Positions 10,230 to 20,691 of a stretch of DNA of 64,000 nt are shown here, piece after piece. Position numbers and translations under genes: made by a program. Within the stretch, counting starts at the first letter, position 1, and every line of letters starts with the position of its first letter. This DNA is from Polytrichum commune (taxonomy: Eukaryota > Streptophyta > Polytrichopsida > Polytrichales > Polytrichaceae): NCBI GenBank assembly GCA_950295325.1, contig OX485805.1:35887501-35951500 (forward strand). The letters are read 5' to 3'. Below the pieces are notes generated by a model that had not been told where the DNA came from, made no database searches, and was given only the letters and a program-made list of their open reading frames with translations.

Positions 10230-12009
10230 TGTGAGGCCAAACCCCCCACCCTTAAGCGTCCGTAGTCCGAGTAGTGGGTTTGGGCTCACATTCCTCCGCG
10301 GTATTGGATTTGGACTTGGATGAGTCCATAGTGCAAGGTTCACCCTTCAAGTGGTCTTGGATTTAACTAGCTCCTTCATAAACCCAGCTCCTTCATAAAC
10401 CCAGCTTCTTAGCTTCTAACTAAACAAACCCAGCTCCTTCATAAACCCAGCTCCTTCATGAACCCAGCTCCTTAGCTTCTAACTAAACAAACTCAGGTCC
10501 TTCATAAACCCAGCTCTTTACTTTCTAACTAAACAAACCCAGCTCCTTCATAAACCCAGCTCCTTCATGAATCCAGCTCCTTAGCTTCTAACTAAACAAA
10601 CCCAGGTCCTTCATAAACCCAGCTCTTTACTTTCTAACTAAACAAACCCAGCTCCTTCATAAACCCAGCTCCTTCATGAACCCAGCTCCTTAGCTTCTAA
10701 CTAAACAAACCCAGGTCCTTCATAAACCCAGCTCTTTACTTTCTAACTAAACAAACCCAGCTCCTTCATAAACCCAGCTCCTTCATGAACCCACAACTTT
10801 GTAGTTGTAATCCCCAACTACCTCACTAATTATTCAAGCCCTTAACTAATCTTCCTACCTAATTTCCCTAATTCTACTAACAACCCCTTTCTAATCACAC
10901 AATTCTTCTCTAATCCTAAAATCCTAAAATCCTAGAGAGGAGAGGGGGAGAGAGAATTTCCTAACTTCACTAAGACTAACTAATCCACACAAGTATATTT
11001 TTGCACTCATCACAACATCAAGTGCTCAACTCTTAAACATGGAACTTGCAACCACGTGTATTCAAAACATGAACTTTAAGTACCACAAATTGGAATCATG
11101 AATTAACTTTAAAATCCTTCACGTCAACACTAATTCTACCAAGAGGTCAAGCCCTCTTCAAGGCTAACAAGCCTTGGCTCTCAAACTAAAAACTAAGCAC
11201 ACACATGTGCTCCAATATGGCTTCCCACACCCACACTTATAACTCGTGGGGTGCCTTGGAGCACAAAGGAAAGAGAGGATGAGTATGGGAAGAATGAGGG
11301 ATTATATAGTAAGCTTGAGGGGGTGAGCACCCTCAAGGCTCACGATAAGCCCTTGAGATTTCCTCCTACTTAGTAGGCGCCAATCCTATCTTCTAAGCCT
11401 TCCTCCCTCAAATGATCAACAAGGATCCTAATTCGAACATTTAACTAGCCTTGGCTTTCTACCTACCACACTTTACCAAACTTGGGATGCTTCAACCCAA
11501 ACTTAGCCTCCTTCGCTTTCCGCCGCCATAACTTTCTCCCCTTACTTTCCCAAATCGTCGCTCACCACTTAATTCAAACCACGATGCTTAACTCGTGATT
11601 TGATTGGTGCTTTGAGAATTTGCTTATCCTCCACCTTGCATTCTTCCTTGGGCCTTCCCCATTAAGTGGCCATGATGAGGTGGTCCACTTGTGCGCTCCA
11701 TGTGATCCTCCATTCATCCCAATTCGAATGCACTTGCCTCTTGAGTCACTTTGGTTGTCTCCATCCATTTGTACTAGCCTACTCACTAACTACTCAATCC
11801 AAGTTCTCCTTACCTATCATCATTCACTCAAATCCTTCCGAAGGTAAAAACACAATAACAACTCACATCCTAGCCTCTTACAACATGGTACTTCTAAGAC
11901 TAACATTTCACTCTTTTTATATTTTTGTGAAGTAACATGCTACTTCAAAGTGCATCAACTAACGTTTCAAGGGTCTAAGACTAAATGTGGGCACCCTTTT
12001 GGGCTCACA
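10230..12009 (-). repeat. LTR of copy 1 (5' LTR in transcript sense), short form
   Basis: This LTR is 1,780 bp, the same length and structure as both LTRs of copy 2. It lacks the ~600-bp block of its partner LTR and carries an expanded AGCTCCTTCATAAACCC / TTCTAACTAAACAAACCC tandem array at about 10369-10799. The minus-strand TATA-like box lies near 11300-11310. I noticed one base difference from the partner LTR near 11286 (gagtatggga against gagtaaggga). Confidence 0.92.
10369..10799. repeat. Minisatellite inside the LTR
   Basis: Repeats of AGCTCCTTCATAAACCC alternate with a longer unit ending TTCTAACTAAACAAACCC and form a higher-order unit of roughly 105-110 bp, about four times over. The same array lies in both LTRs of copy 2. 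The long LTR of copy 1 has only about one and a half of these higher-order units. Confidence 0.85.
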
Positions 12010-12014
12010 GTGCC
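12010..12014. repeat. Target-site duplication GTGCC, right copy
   Basis: GTGCC directly follows the CTCACA end of the right LTR and matches 867-871. Confidence 0.95.
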
Positions 12015-12130
12015 CTTGTTATGCACGGAAAATAAAGACTACATATGGATATTTCAAGCTCCCAATATCTGTCACAGGTTCGTTGGTTTTTACATTTTTT
12101 TTGCGCACCCACATACTCATCATGAAGAGT

Positions 12131-12150
12131 TACGGATGTACGTCCGTAAA
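12131..12150. repeat. Decayed copy of the TTTACGGACGC palindrome, in an intron
   Basis: TTACGGATGT followed by ACGTCCGTAA is nearly self-complementary and matches the palindrome of the neighbouring gene, apart from one CpG turned to TpG and core changes. It lies inside the DUF7869-type gene's intron. Two half-site-like pieces (TTTACGGATGTGGA) occur at about 13914 and 13980. Confidence 0.6.
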
Positions 12151-15059
12151 TGTTTGTTCATTTTCTTGGCCTGCTTGCGAAAAAATTGAATTTCCTTATC
12201 ATATATGATATTGGAATGTACTTCTCATTTGTATGTCTTAATTCAGGTATGATTGCACATGGCCATGTGGACGTCAAGTATGCACATTATGGCTTGGATT
12301 TCTATCCAGGCGACGCCAATCATACCGTAGGGTCTTTTGCAAAACTTCTACGAGATCTTGAGAGTCCGCCAACATCATCCTCCCGCGCTCTTTTTGTTGG
12401 ATGTGGAACAACACCGATTTATGAGGCTGTGCTAGAGGGGAAAGAAGTTTGTCTATCGTCACTGCAAGAACCGCCTGAACAAACCGTTCTTGCTAAACCT
12501 TTGCCTCCAACTCTACATGTGCAACTGGACAATTGTGCCAAAGACAACAAATGTCGATACGTGTTTTGTTTTTGGTCATTGCTCGTAGCCAAGGGCATTT
12601 TCAAAGAAGTGTTTGTGTCTTTTTTGATGGTTGGCCACACGCATGATGACATTGACGCTTCATTTGGACGTTGGAGTATGAAGTTGCACGAGGAGGATTT
12701 TCCGACGATTCCTCTTCTCATGAAATCATACATGGATTTGGATAATGTGCCAGTCATCCCGCATTTGATTGAAGAAGTGCCCGATTTCAAAGCGTTTATC
12801 GAACCATTCATTCTTAAGGGAGGTGACCGACTAGTGGGCCACACCAAGGCTCAACAATTCCGATTCTATATGCGTGATGATGGTCTGCCGGCCATGCAAT
12901 TCAAAGTTTTGTGCACTTCCCCGGATTGGGGTCCAGAGGAAGGGATACTCGTCTGGCGCCAAAACGAAGAGGGCAAATGTATGCTACCTGATGGGGAGCC
13001 GAAGCCTTGCAAATCCAACCCCATGAGGAATGGACCAGAAATCATCAAAGGTATATCCGGATTCATCCAATATTGGAAATAATTGTGCGAGGAAGACATC
13101 ACAAGGCGTGTTTGGGATACCCACGAACCATTGATTACGTACTGGGATCGCATTCGCTCAGCATTGCTAGCACCCGATGTCGAAACACATTCATGTTTGA
13201 CACAAGGTTTTTGGCCACAAAGCCGAGTGACAATCGTGGAATCTGAGGCCATGTTCTTCGACAATGGGGACATCCGTGAAGAGTTCGCAGTGGACGACCA
13301 TTATGTTGGCCCAGCTCGTAATCGTCCGGCTCCATCATTTCGTGTGGCTGTTGATTGCTACGAAGGGTATATGATCCTCGTACGTCCTGGAGATGAGGAG
13401 CACCCTAAACCAATTTGGTTGGTAAAAGCATTGTCATCACCAAATTTTGTTCCAACTAGCCCAAATTTTCATCAAATTGAGGTGGAATATTGCCGTCCCA
13501 GCACCAAAGATCAAAATGTGCTCCGCACATATTTAGGGTGGGACACCAAGAAAGGTTTCAAATGGACAATGGACTCAGCATACGAACCAATATGGATAAA
13601 CACAGATACCATACTTTGTGCTTGGAAACCACGCAAAGGTTCCAAATCAGAGACAATGACCATTCTCCAAAAACATATAGATTTTGCCAAAGACAATTTG
13701 GCACGTATTGCTGCTGCAGAAAACGATGTCGAGAATGGAAATGAAGCTGAAGATGAAGCTGAAGATGAAGAGGGAGAATGATATTGACGTAGGGTTGGAC
13801 CACAACTATTTGAAATGTGTCTTGGTTTTTCATGAAATATATGACATTGGGGTCGAATACTATATTAGACACATTTTATAGCAATTTTATAGATTACAAT
13901 TATATATCATGATTGTATTGATTTACGGATGTGGAATCCAACTTCACATGTGCTATCAAATATTTTTTATATGTTTGTGTTTACGGATGTGGAGTCCAAA
14001 CTATATAATTATATTGCAGATGCTAATTTGCATTTTCTTATACACACTGTCAAATTATTTTAATATTATTGCGTTTGGGATGTGCCGTTCAATTCACCCA
14101 CAATTGGCTAAGATGTTATGTTTGGGATACGCATCCAAGAGTCCCTAGATATAAAATCAGATGGCTATTTATAGATTCGTTAATATTGTTCAATAAAAAA
14201 TAAAAAATAAAAAATAATTATGAATTTGTGACATTGGAATATTGTGTTGGCGTAGTTTTGATTATACCCCAAATAATTACTATATTTAGAAACATATATA
14301 TTCATCACATATGGATCTTTCGAACATTATGTTGCCATTGTTCCCCATGTTCCCTACGTTCACAATATTTGCATCCGAAACTACGGGTCCAATTTATTTT
14401 GAGACTTTCCAAAGTCTTCAATTAACGAATATAGTGTTTGAAACTGTCAATAACAATTCTAATTGCCATGTACAAAATCTTCATTTGGTATCCTTTAATG
14501 AGAGCCATAAAACTTGGGTTGTGTAACCCTAACTTTCATTTTTTTGAATCTTACTTTTTTTGGGTGAAATGTACCCCTTACATGCAAGTAAAAGATTTAG
14601 CCGGGACTTGTTATCCTTTGATGTGACCCCAAGTTTAAAATGAAATGAAGGGATACAAATATGAAAACAATTAAGGCTTCAAAACATTGAAGATCATTAT
14701 AATATTTATGTTCCAAGCCGGCTTTAGCCATTTGCTCTTAACATATACTTTTGATGAAAGGTTTTGAAGATCTTATATATTAATTGGTATTCTTTAATGG
14801 AGTACTTAACACATCAATCCATGTCACCATGGAAACAAAACTCTAGAATAAAAAACAGTTTGCTACTACTTGATGTAGGTGATATACAAGCTCGTGGAAG
14901 GATTCAATGAATCCCGATGGTTGTTTAATGTACAAGAGGGATGTAAATTCAATACATACCCTTGCGTGCACTTTTAATACAAGCTTACTAGACCTATGTT
15001 CAAAGGGATTGAATTAATTCGTAATGTTGTGCAAGATAATATCATAGGCATATGACTTC

Positions 15060-15155
15060 AACCCTATTAGATGGTATGAAATAAGAGCTTATAACTCCAA
15101 ACAAATACAAACATTTTCAAGAACTCTTGACACAAGATTCCAAAGAGTGTAGTTG
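15060..15155 (+). repeat. Dispersed repeat fragment (related to 54905-55200)
   Basis: The run from GGTATGAAATAAGAGC through AACTCCAAACAAATAC to the CAAGAACTCTTGA part is shared with 15660-15745 and 55120-55190. Confidence 0.7.
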
Positions 15156-15479
15156 GATTGACATCCCCCACTACCTCATTTTATCATTAAAACTCTCAAA
15201 TGAGAGGCAAGCAATTTGGCCTCATGATTACAAGAAGTAGGGTAGTTGAATGCTCACCCTAGGTTCTAGACTTGCATTCATGCTAAACCCCTTAAACCCT
15301 AAACCCTCAACCCATAGTATTATGTCGTTCTTCTCAAAATATGGTGAAATTTCTTCCAAGCCTCGCACTTCGAGGTTATGTTATTGATACCGGCTTAGGA
15401 TGACCTCAAGTGACGGACGAGAGTTATGTCCTCCAAGAATTAAAGAGATTAACATGCAAATTCATCCAAACCGAACATG

Positions 15480-15745
15480 AATGTCATTATTGTTCACCCT
15501 CTTTAGTATGACAAGTGTGAGAAACACAAAAATGTCATGTTATCTAGGTGTCGTCTTCTCATTCATATGACAAGTGGCGTAAAGTTGTCATATTATTGAG
15601 GGAATACGAAATTATCATAATAAAAATGAGCGCAAAGATATATATACAACAAGTTTAATAGGCAATATAGATGATATGAAATAAGAGCTAATAACTCCAA
15701 ACAAATACAAATATTTTCAAAGACTCTTGATAGAGGAGTCCAAAG
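15480..15745 (+). repeat. Dispersed repeat, fuller copy
   Basis: It matches 54940-55200 along most of its length: TTTAGTATGAC, then GTCATATTATTGAGGG, then AACTCCAAACAAATAC. An inverted partial copy lies at 17085-17170. The family is non-coding and looks like an old MITE or similar element; its ends were not defined. Confidence 0.7.
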
Positions 15746-17084
15746 AGTGGCATATGTCGATGTTTGTATTTACAAAATGCTTAATCTTTAAAAAAAATTT
15801 ATTGATGTAATTTAATTGTGGACAATGATATACTATCATACAATAAATAGTTGTAGCATATCATAATTCGTAATAATAAGCGATAGTTAGTGTACTAGTC
15901 ATTTAAAGTCCACTTACCTTCATATTGCAACAACTCCACAAAAAAATGTTACACTTGAGTTACTCAACCTCATATTGTCCTATAGTTTCAATATCGAAAA
16001 CTTCCCTAGGCTTATCATTGTGAACTTAATAAACATTAGGATTTGTATTGTAGAATGGGTTTGGTTAGGGTATTAATAAATGAAAGGTGACTAATATGAC
16101 TCCAGGTCATGCATCTTCACCTTATGTTAGTTGGGCTTTGTCATAAATATGATGCTACATTGAAGGACTAATATCAAACAATCTATCATGTGGAGTTATA
16201 AAGTAATATGGTGTGAGTTGGGTTAGCACCATAGTCGGTTGGCAGAACAACAATTCCCAAATAAACCTACGAATGAAAATGTGAAATATATAAATATTTA
16301 TGTCGACATGGAAAAAATGAAATAAGGGTGATATTTAGGTTTCAGACCAAGAGCCTGCCACTATTTAATGAAAATAAGGGTTTCAAGAGATTATTTTAAA
16401 CAAAGACTATATTCGAGTACAAGGTGTAGAACCCAATTGTCACTGGTGCTATGTTTTTACAATTTGTATCTTACATGCTATGTTACTACCATGTCCCTTC
16501 TCCTTTTGTCATTGTTAAATTTTAATCATATAATTAATGGTACACATTATATGTCACTTCCACTTATTACCATTAATAGTTGAAATTTAGTGTTTGAGTT
16601 CACAGTTAAAAGTACCTTACTTTCATAGGGTTAGTGATATTTAGTGTAATTGGATGTTGTGACTGGATGATGGTGACATGTCAACTAATACTTATATGCA
16701 TATGATATTGAGCAAGAAGTGTGTATAATGGTTATTGAGTTGGTGGATGCCGTTTTGGGAATCAATAATGCAGAAGGCTTTGATTTTAATGTTAATTTGC
16801 ATTTGGTTCATTTGGATGATGTTTTTTCACGTACAATATTAAAGCGTCAACGTTATGCATCATTGTTGTCTAATTTTTTATTAGACAACTTGTTTCACTT
16901 AGGTAGGCAACACTAGACTTAGATCACTGGACTCTTATTTCAATAATTATTGAGAACGCTTGTATTTGTTTGAAGTTATACGTTATTATTTCATACAATA
17001 TATATAATAATTGCTTACATCCGTTGTGTGTGTTTTGAAGCTCATATTTCTTTTGTTTTTTTATTCGCTCAATAGTACGACAAT

Positions 17085-17170
17085 TTTACAGCGTTTGTCA
17101 TATTAACGAGAAGACAACATGTCGATAATATGACATTTTTTGTGATTTCCAAACGTGTCTTACTAAAGAG
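17085..17170 (-). repeat. Inverted partial copy of the dispersed repeat
   Basis: GAGAAGACAACATGTCGATA and ATGACATTTTTTGTG are the reverse complement, with changes, of the 15520-15590 segment. This copy ends just before the promoter-like region at 17180. Confidence 0.6.
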
Positions 17171-17179
17171 GGAGAGGTG

Positions 17180-17330
17180 TGCCACATACCTCTCCAATAT
17201 GAACCTATAGGGTTCTGCCACGTGGCGATGGGGTGCGGGGTGGATGGGACGTTGGGAGTCGGGGCGTTTGGGGGGCTCCTCTTGAGTACTTAAGGGTTTT
17301 AGGGTTTCATTGGCCCATTTTCACCCTCTC
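17180..17330 (+). promoter_or_regulatory. Plant promoter with G-box, telo-box and site II motif
   Basis: GCCACGTGGC (17217-17226) is a perfect palindromic G-box. AAGGGTTTTAGGGTTT (17292-17307) is a telo-box, followed at once by TGGCCCA (17311-17317), a site II-type element. Telo-box plus site II is typical of plant genes active in growing cells. A pyrimidine-rich start region follows. It sits upstream of, and in the right orientation for, the ParB/methyltransferase-like gene. The link is inferred from position and from the ATG-free leader. Confidence 0.55.
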
Positions 17331-17605
17331 ATTTCTCCGCCTCCCCTCTCTCGCTCTCCTTCCTCACATTCTTCTCACGCTCCTCTCTTGCTTCTCTAGG
17401 GTTTGTTGTTGTCACCCTAAACCCTCTCCTCCCCGCGTTCCTCTTGTTGTTGGCGCTTCTCTCCGCGCTCCTCTCCTCTTGTTGTTGGCGTTCCTCTTGC
17501 TCTCCTCTTGCTCTCCTCTTGCTGTTGGCGCTCCTCTCCTCTCCGCGCTCATCTTGTTGGTGGCGTTGCTCCTCTTGCTGTTGGCGCTCCTGGTCACCTC
17601 ACAAG
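17331..17605 (+). other. Probable 5' UTR exon, CT-rich and free of ATG
   Basis: The stretch is strongly pyrimidine-rich (ctctctcgctctccttcctc) with runs of TTGTTGTTGGCG-type repeats, and contains no ATG. A usable splice donor, CACAAG before GTTGTT, lies at about 17605. The next good acceptor leading straight into an ATG is at 29824, giving a UTR intron that would be about 1.44 kb without the inserted retrotransposon. Open frames here read as Leu-rich low complexity and are not taken as protein. Confidence 0.4.
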
Positions 17606-17629
17606 GTTGTTTGTTGTTTGTGTTTGTGT

Positions 17630-17815
17630 TTGTTCTTGTGCTTGCTGGTTTGCTTTGCTTTGCTTTGTGCTTGTACTTTGCTTTGCTTTTGCTTTGCTTT
17701 GCTTTGCTTGTGCTTTTTTGGCTTGTGCTTTACTTTGCTTTGCTGATTTGCTTTGCTTTGCTGATTTGATTTGCTTTGCTTTGCTTTGCTTTGCTTTGCA
17801 TTGCTTGTGCTTGCT
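17630..17815 (+). repeat. (TTTGC)n microsatellite, imperfect
   Basis: Runs of GCTTT units, broken by TGTGCTTG pieces, fill the start of the probable UTR intron. Confidence 0.85.
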
Positions 17816-17839
17816 GGTTGTGCTTGCTTGTGTTTTGTT

Positions 17840-18260
17840 GTGCTGGCTTGGTTGCTTGTTTGATTGCTGGCCTCTTGCATAATGACATAGGTTGCTTGTT
17901 TGATTGTGTTTTAGTTAATTTCTTGCTTTGACTTGCTTGTTTAATTGTTTGATTGCCTGCTGCTTGTGTCATTGTTTGTACTTGCTAGCTGGTTGTGTTT
18001 GCTTGTGCTTACTTGTGATTGTTTTTAAATCTTTTGTTTATGTGCTTGCTTGTGATTGCTTTTTCTCTCTTTTGCTTGTGTGCTTGCTTGCTTACAGTTG
18101 TTTGATTTGCTTGTGCTTGCAGCTTGGCTTTGCTTTGCTTGCTGGCGTGGTTGCTTGTTTACTTGCTGGCCTCTTGCATAAGTACATAGATTGCTTGTTT
18201 AATTGTGTTTTAGTTTATTTCTTGCTTTTTTACTTGCTGGTTTGATTGTTTGATTGCTTG
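17840..18260 (+). repeat. About 299-bp tandem duplication in the UTR intron
   Basis: The segment with GGCCTCTTGCATAA and ATTGTGTTTTAGTT at about 17850-17960 recurs at about 18149-18260. The shift at CCTCTTGCAT is 299 bases. The surrounding DNA is low-complexity TTGCTTG. Confidence 0.7.
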
Positions 18261-18371
18261 GTTTTTTTTGTTCTTTGCTGGTTTGCTTGTATTTTGCATC
18301 ATATACAAAACCACCTTCCTGAAAATCCGGAACTCTCTCAACAAGGACCAAATTAACCAATGTAGGGCTTG

Positions 18372-18399
18372 AAGTTTACGGACGCGCGTCCGTAAACTT
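18372..18399. repeat. 28-bp perfect palindrome
   Basis: The half-site AAGTTTACGGACGC is followed directly by its exact reverse complement. It is the first of the palindromes in the probable UTR intron. Confidence 0.95.
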
Positions 18400-18428
18400 T
18401 GATGCACCAGGTGGGTGAAGCATGCAAC

Positions 18429-18475
18429 ATATATCCAAAACTTACGGACGGGCCTCCGTAAGTTCTGGATATATT
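18429..18475. repeat. Long-armed variant palindrome
   Basis: The core CTTACGGACGG / GCCTCCGTAAG is flanked by ATATATCCA on the left and TGGATATAT on the right, giving arms of about 23 bases with few mismatches. The flanks differ from those of the other copies yet remain complementary to each other. Confidence 0.9.
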
Positions 18476-18513
18476 TAAAAAACAATATTATTACTAATGG
18501 ACAGTATATTTTC

Positions 18514-18808
18514 CTAGTTTACGGACGCGCGTCCGTAAACTAGTGACATTCGAGGAAACCCCATTCCTAGTTTACGGACGCGCGTCCGTAAACTAGTGAC
18601 ATCCGAGGAAACCCCATTCCTAGTTTACGGACGCGCGTCCGTAAACTAGTGACATCCGAGTAAACCCCATTCCTAGTTTACGGACGCGCGTCCGTAAACT
18701 AGTGACATCCAAGTAAACCCCATTCCTAGTTTCCGGACGCACGTCTGTAAATTAGTGCTAACCCCGTAAACCCAACTACTAGTTTAAGGACGTGCGTTCG
18801 TAAACTAG
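18514..18808. repeat. Array of six 53-bp units, each with a 30-bp palindrome
   Basis: The palindromes start at 18514, 18567, 18620, 18673, 18726 and 18779, exactly 53 bases apart. Each has the half-site CTAGTTTACGGACGC plus its reverse complement. The 23-base spacers are nearly identical (TGACATCCGAGGAAACCCC type). The first four palindromes are perfect; the last two have decayed by several point changes. It is a tandem satellite, not a CRISPR array. Confidence 0.97.
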
Positions 18809-18845
18809 AACTATCTTATTAAATCTTATCTTTGTTCATAGTTGA

Positions 18846-18850
18846 GATTC
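18846..18850. repeat. Target-site duplication GATTC, left copy
   Basis: GATTC precedes the LTR start at 18851 and is repeated at 29621-29625. Confidence 0.95.
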
Positions 18851-20630
18851 TGTGAGGCCAAACCCCCCACCCTTAAGCGTCCGTAGTCCGAGTAGTGGGT
18901 TTGGGCTCACATTCCTCCGCGGTATTGGATTTGGACTTGGATGAGTCCATAGTGCAAGGTTCACCCTTCAAGTGGTCTTGGATTTAACTAGCTCCTTCAT
19001 AAACCCAGCTCCTTCATAAACCCAGCTTCTTAGCTTCTAACTAAACAAACCCAGCTCCTTCATAAACCCAGCTCCTTCATGAACCCAGCTCCTTAGCTTC
19101 TAACTAAACAAACTCAGGTCCTTCATAAACCCAGCTCTTTACTTTCTAACTAAACAAACCCAGCTCCTTCATAAACCCAGCTCCTTCATGAATCCAGCTC
19201 CTTAGCTTCTAACTAAACAAACCCAGGTCCTTCATAAACCCAGCTCTTTACTTTCTAACTAAACAAACCCAGCTCCTTCATAAACCCAGCTCCTTCATGA
19301 ACCCAGCTCCTTAGCTTCTAACTAAACAAACCCAGGTCCTTCATAAACCCAGCTCTTTACTTTCTAACTAAACAAACCCAGCTCCTTCATAAACCCAGCT
19401 CCTTCATGAACCCACAACTTTGTAGTTGTAATCCCCAACTACCTCACTAATTATTCAAGCCCTTAACTAATCTTCCTACCTAATTTCCCTAATTCTACTA
19501 ACAACCCCTTTCTAATCACACAATTCTTCTCTAATCCTAAAATCCTAAAATCCTAGAGAGGAGAGGGGGAGAGAGAATTTCCTAACTTCACTAAGACTAA
19601 CTAATCCACACAAGTATATTTTTGCACTCATCACAACATCAAGTGCTCAACTCTTAAACATGGAACTTGCAACCACGTGTATTCAAAACATGAACTTTAA
19701 GTACCACAAATTGGAATCATGAATTAACTTTAAAATCCTTCACGTCAACACTAATTCTACCAAGAGGTCAAGCCCTCTTCAAGGCTAACAAGCCTTGGCT
19801 CTCAAACTAAAAACTAAGCACACACATGTGCTCCAATATGGCTTCCCACACCCACACTTATAACTCGTGGGGTGCCTTGGAGCACAAAGGAAAGAGAGGA
19901 TGAGTAAGGGAAGAATGAGGGATTATATAGTAAGCTTGAGGGGGTGAGCACCCTCAAGGCTCACGATAAGCCCTTGAGATTTCCTCCTACTTAGTAGGCG
20001 CCAATCCTATCTTCTAAGCCTTCCTCCCTCAAATGATCAACAAGGATCCTAATTCGAACATTTAACTAGCCTTGGCTTTCTACCTACCACACTTTACCAA
20101 ACTTGGGATGCTTCAACCCAAACTTAGCCTCCTTCGCTTTCCGCCGCCATAACTTTCTCCCCTTACTTTCCCAAATCGTCGCTCACCACTTAATTCAAAC
20201 CACGATGCTTAACTCGTGATTTGATTGGTGCTTTGAGAATTTGCTTATCCTCCACCTTGCATTCTTCCTTGGGCCTTCCCCATTAAGTGGCCATGATGAG
20301 GTGGTCCACTTGTGCGCTCCATGTGATCCTCCATTCATCCCAATTCGAATGCACTTGCCTCTTGAGTCACTTTGGTTGTCTCCATCCATTTGTACTAGCC
20401 TACTCACTAACTACTCAATCCAAGTTCTCCTTACCTATCATCATTCACTCAAATCCTTCCGAAGGTAAAAACACAATAACAACTCACATCCTAGCCTCTT
20501 ACAACATGGTACTTCTAAGACTAACATTTCACTCTTTTTATATTTTTGTGAAGTAACATGCTACTTCAAAGTGCATCAACTAACGTTTCAAGGGTCTAAG
20601 ACTAAATGTGGGCACCCTTTTGGGCTCACA
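18851..20630 (-). repeat. LTR of copy 2 (3' LTR in transcript sense)
   Basis: 1,780 bp, TGTGAG to CTCACA, short form with the expanded minisatellite at about 18990-19420. Confidence 0.95.
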
Positions 20631-20656
20631 TAATTGGCGACCATCGGGGGATGAAT
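20631..20656 (+). other. PBS-like sequence beside the 3' LTR of copy 2
   Basis: Same TAAT then TGGCGACC...GGGGGAT sequence as copy 1 at 3020. Again no polypurine tract adjoins this LTR. Confidence 0.5.
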
Positions 20657-20691
20657 CCAAACATCTCTTGCTCCAAGGGTAAGTTGCCTAG

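Larger units (their letters stand above)
872..12009 (-). mobile_element. Complete Ty3/gypsy LTR retrotransposon, copy 1 (11,138 bp)
   Basis: The element is bounded by TGTGAG and CTCACA ends, has LTRs at both sides, a single intact Gag-Pol frame on the minus strand and a perfect 5-bp target duplication. In transcript orientation the 5' LTR is at 10230-12009, then a tRNA-type primer site, a 909-bp leader, gag-pol (9320 down to 3081) and the 3' LTR (872-3019). The reverse transcriptase has the DGYAGYNQ wording of the OTA (Athila/Tat) branch, and I see no chromodomain at the integrase end. It interrupts a DUF7869-type gene. The two LTRs differ in structure (2,148 and 1,780 bp), which is unusual for an otherwise intact young element. 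Confidence 0.95.
12010..13781 (+). pseudogene. DUF7869-type transposase-like gene, 3' part, with an in-frame stop
   Basis: The first coding piece, 12015-12074, ends ACAG before a GT. A 171-bp intron (about 12075-12245) ends TTCAG, and coding resumes as GMIAHGHVDVK. The core motifs of the family follow: LHVQLDNCAKDNKCRYV and VSFLMVGHTHDDIDASFGRW, with Asp, Asn and His residues suggesting a DDE/RNase-H-like fold. A TAA at 13080-13082 breaks the frame, which then continues open to 13781 with a conserved C-terminal block (MILVRPGDEEHPKPIWLVKA) and an acidic tail. Without that stop and the retrotransposon the gene would be complete, so inactivation looks recent. The intron holds a decayed copy of the palindrome that is abundant at 18-34 kb. 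Confidence 0.65.
13782..17080. other. AT-rich stretch without genes, with repeat relics
   Basis: No coding frame with recognisable motifs is seen on either strand. It contains an (AAAAAT)n tract near 14190-14215, a short telomere-like run (CCCTAAACCCT) near 15292-15306, and several relics of a dispersed repeat listed separately. Confidence 0.7.

Noticed and set aside
17233-17882. Long Leu/Cys-rich open frames
   Set aside because: Produced by CTCTTG and (TTTGC)n low-complexity DNA; all frames on both strands are open there.
18514-18808. CRISPR-like array (regular palindromic repeats with 23-bp spacers)
   Set aside because: Spacers are almost identical to each other, the sequence is plant nuclear DNA, and no cas-like gene is present; it is a tandem satellite.
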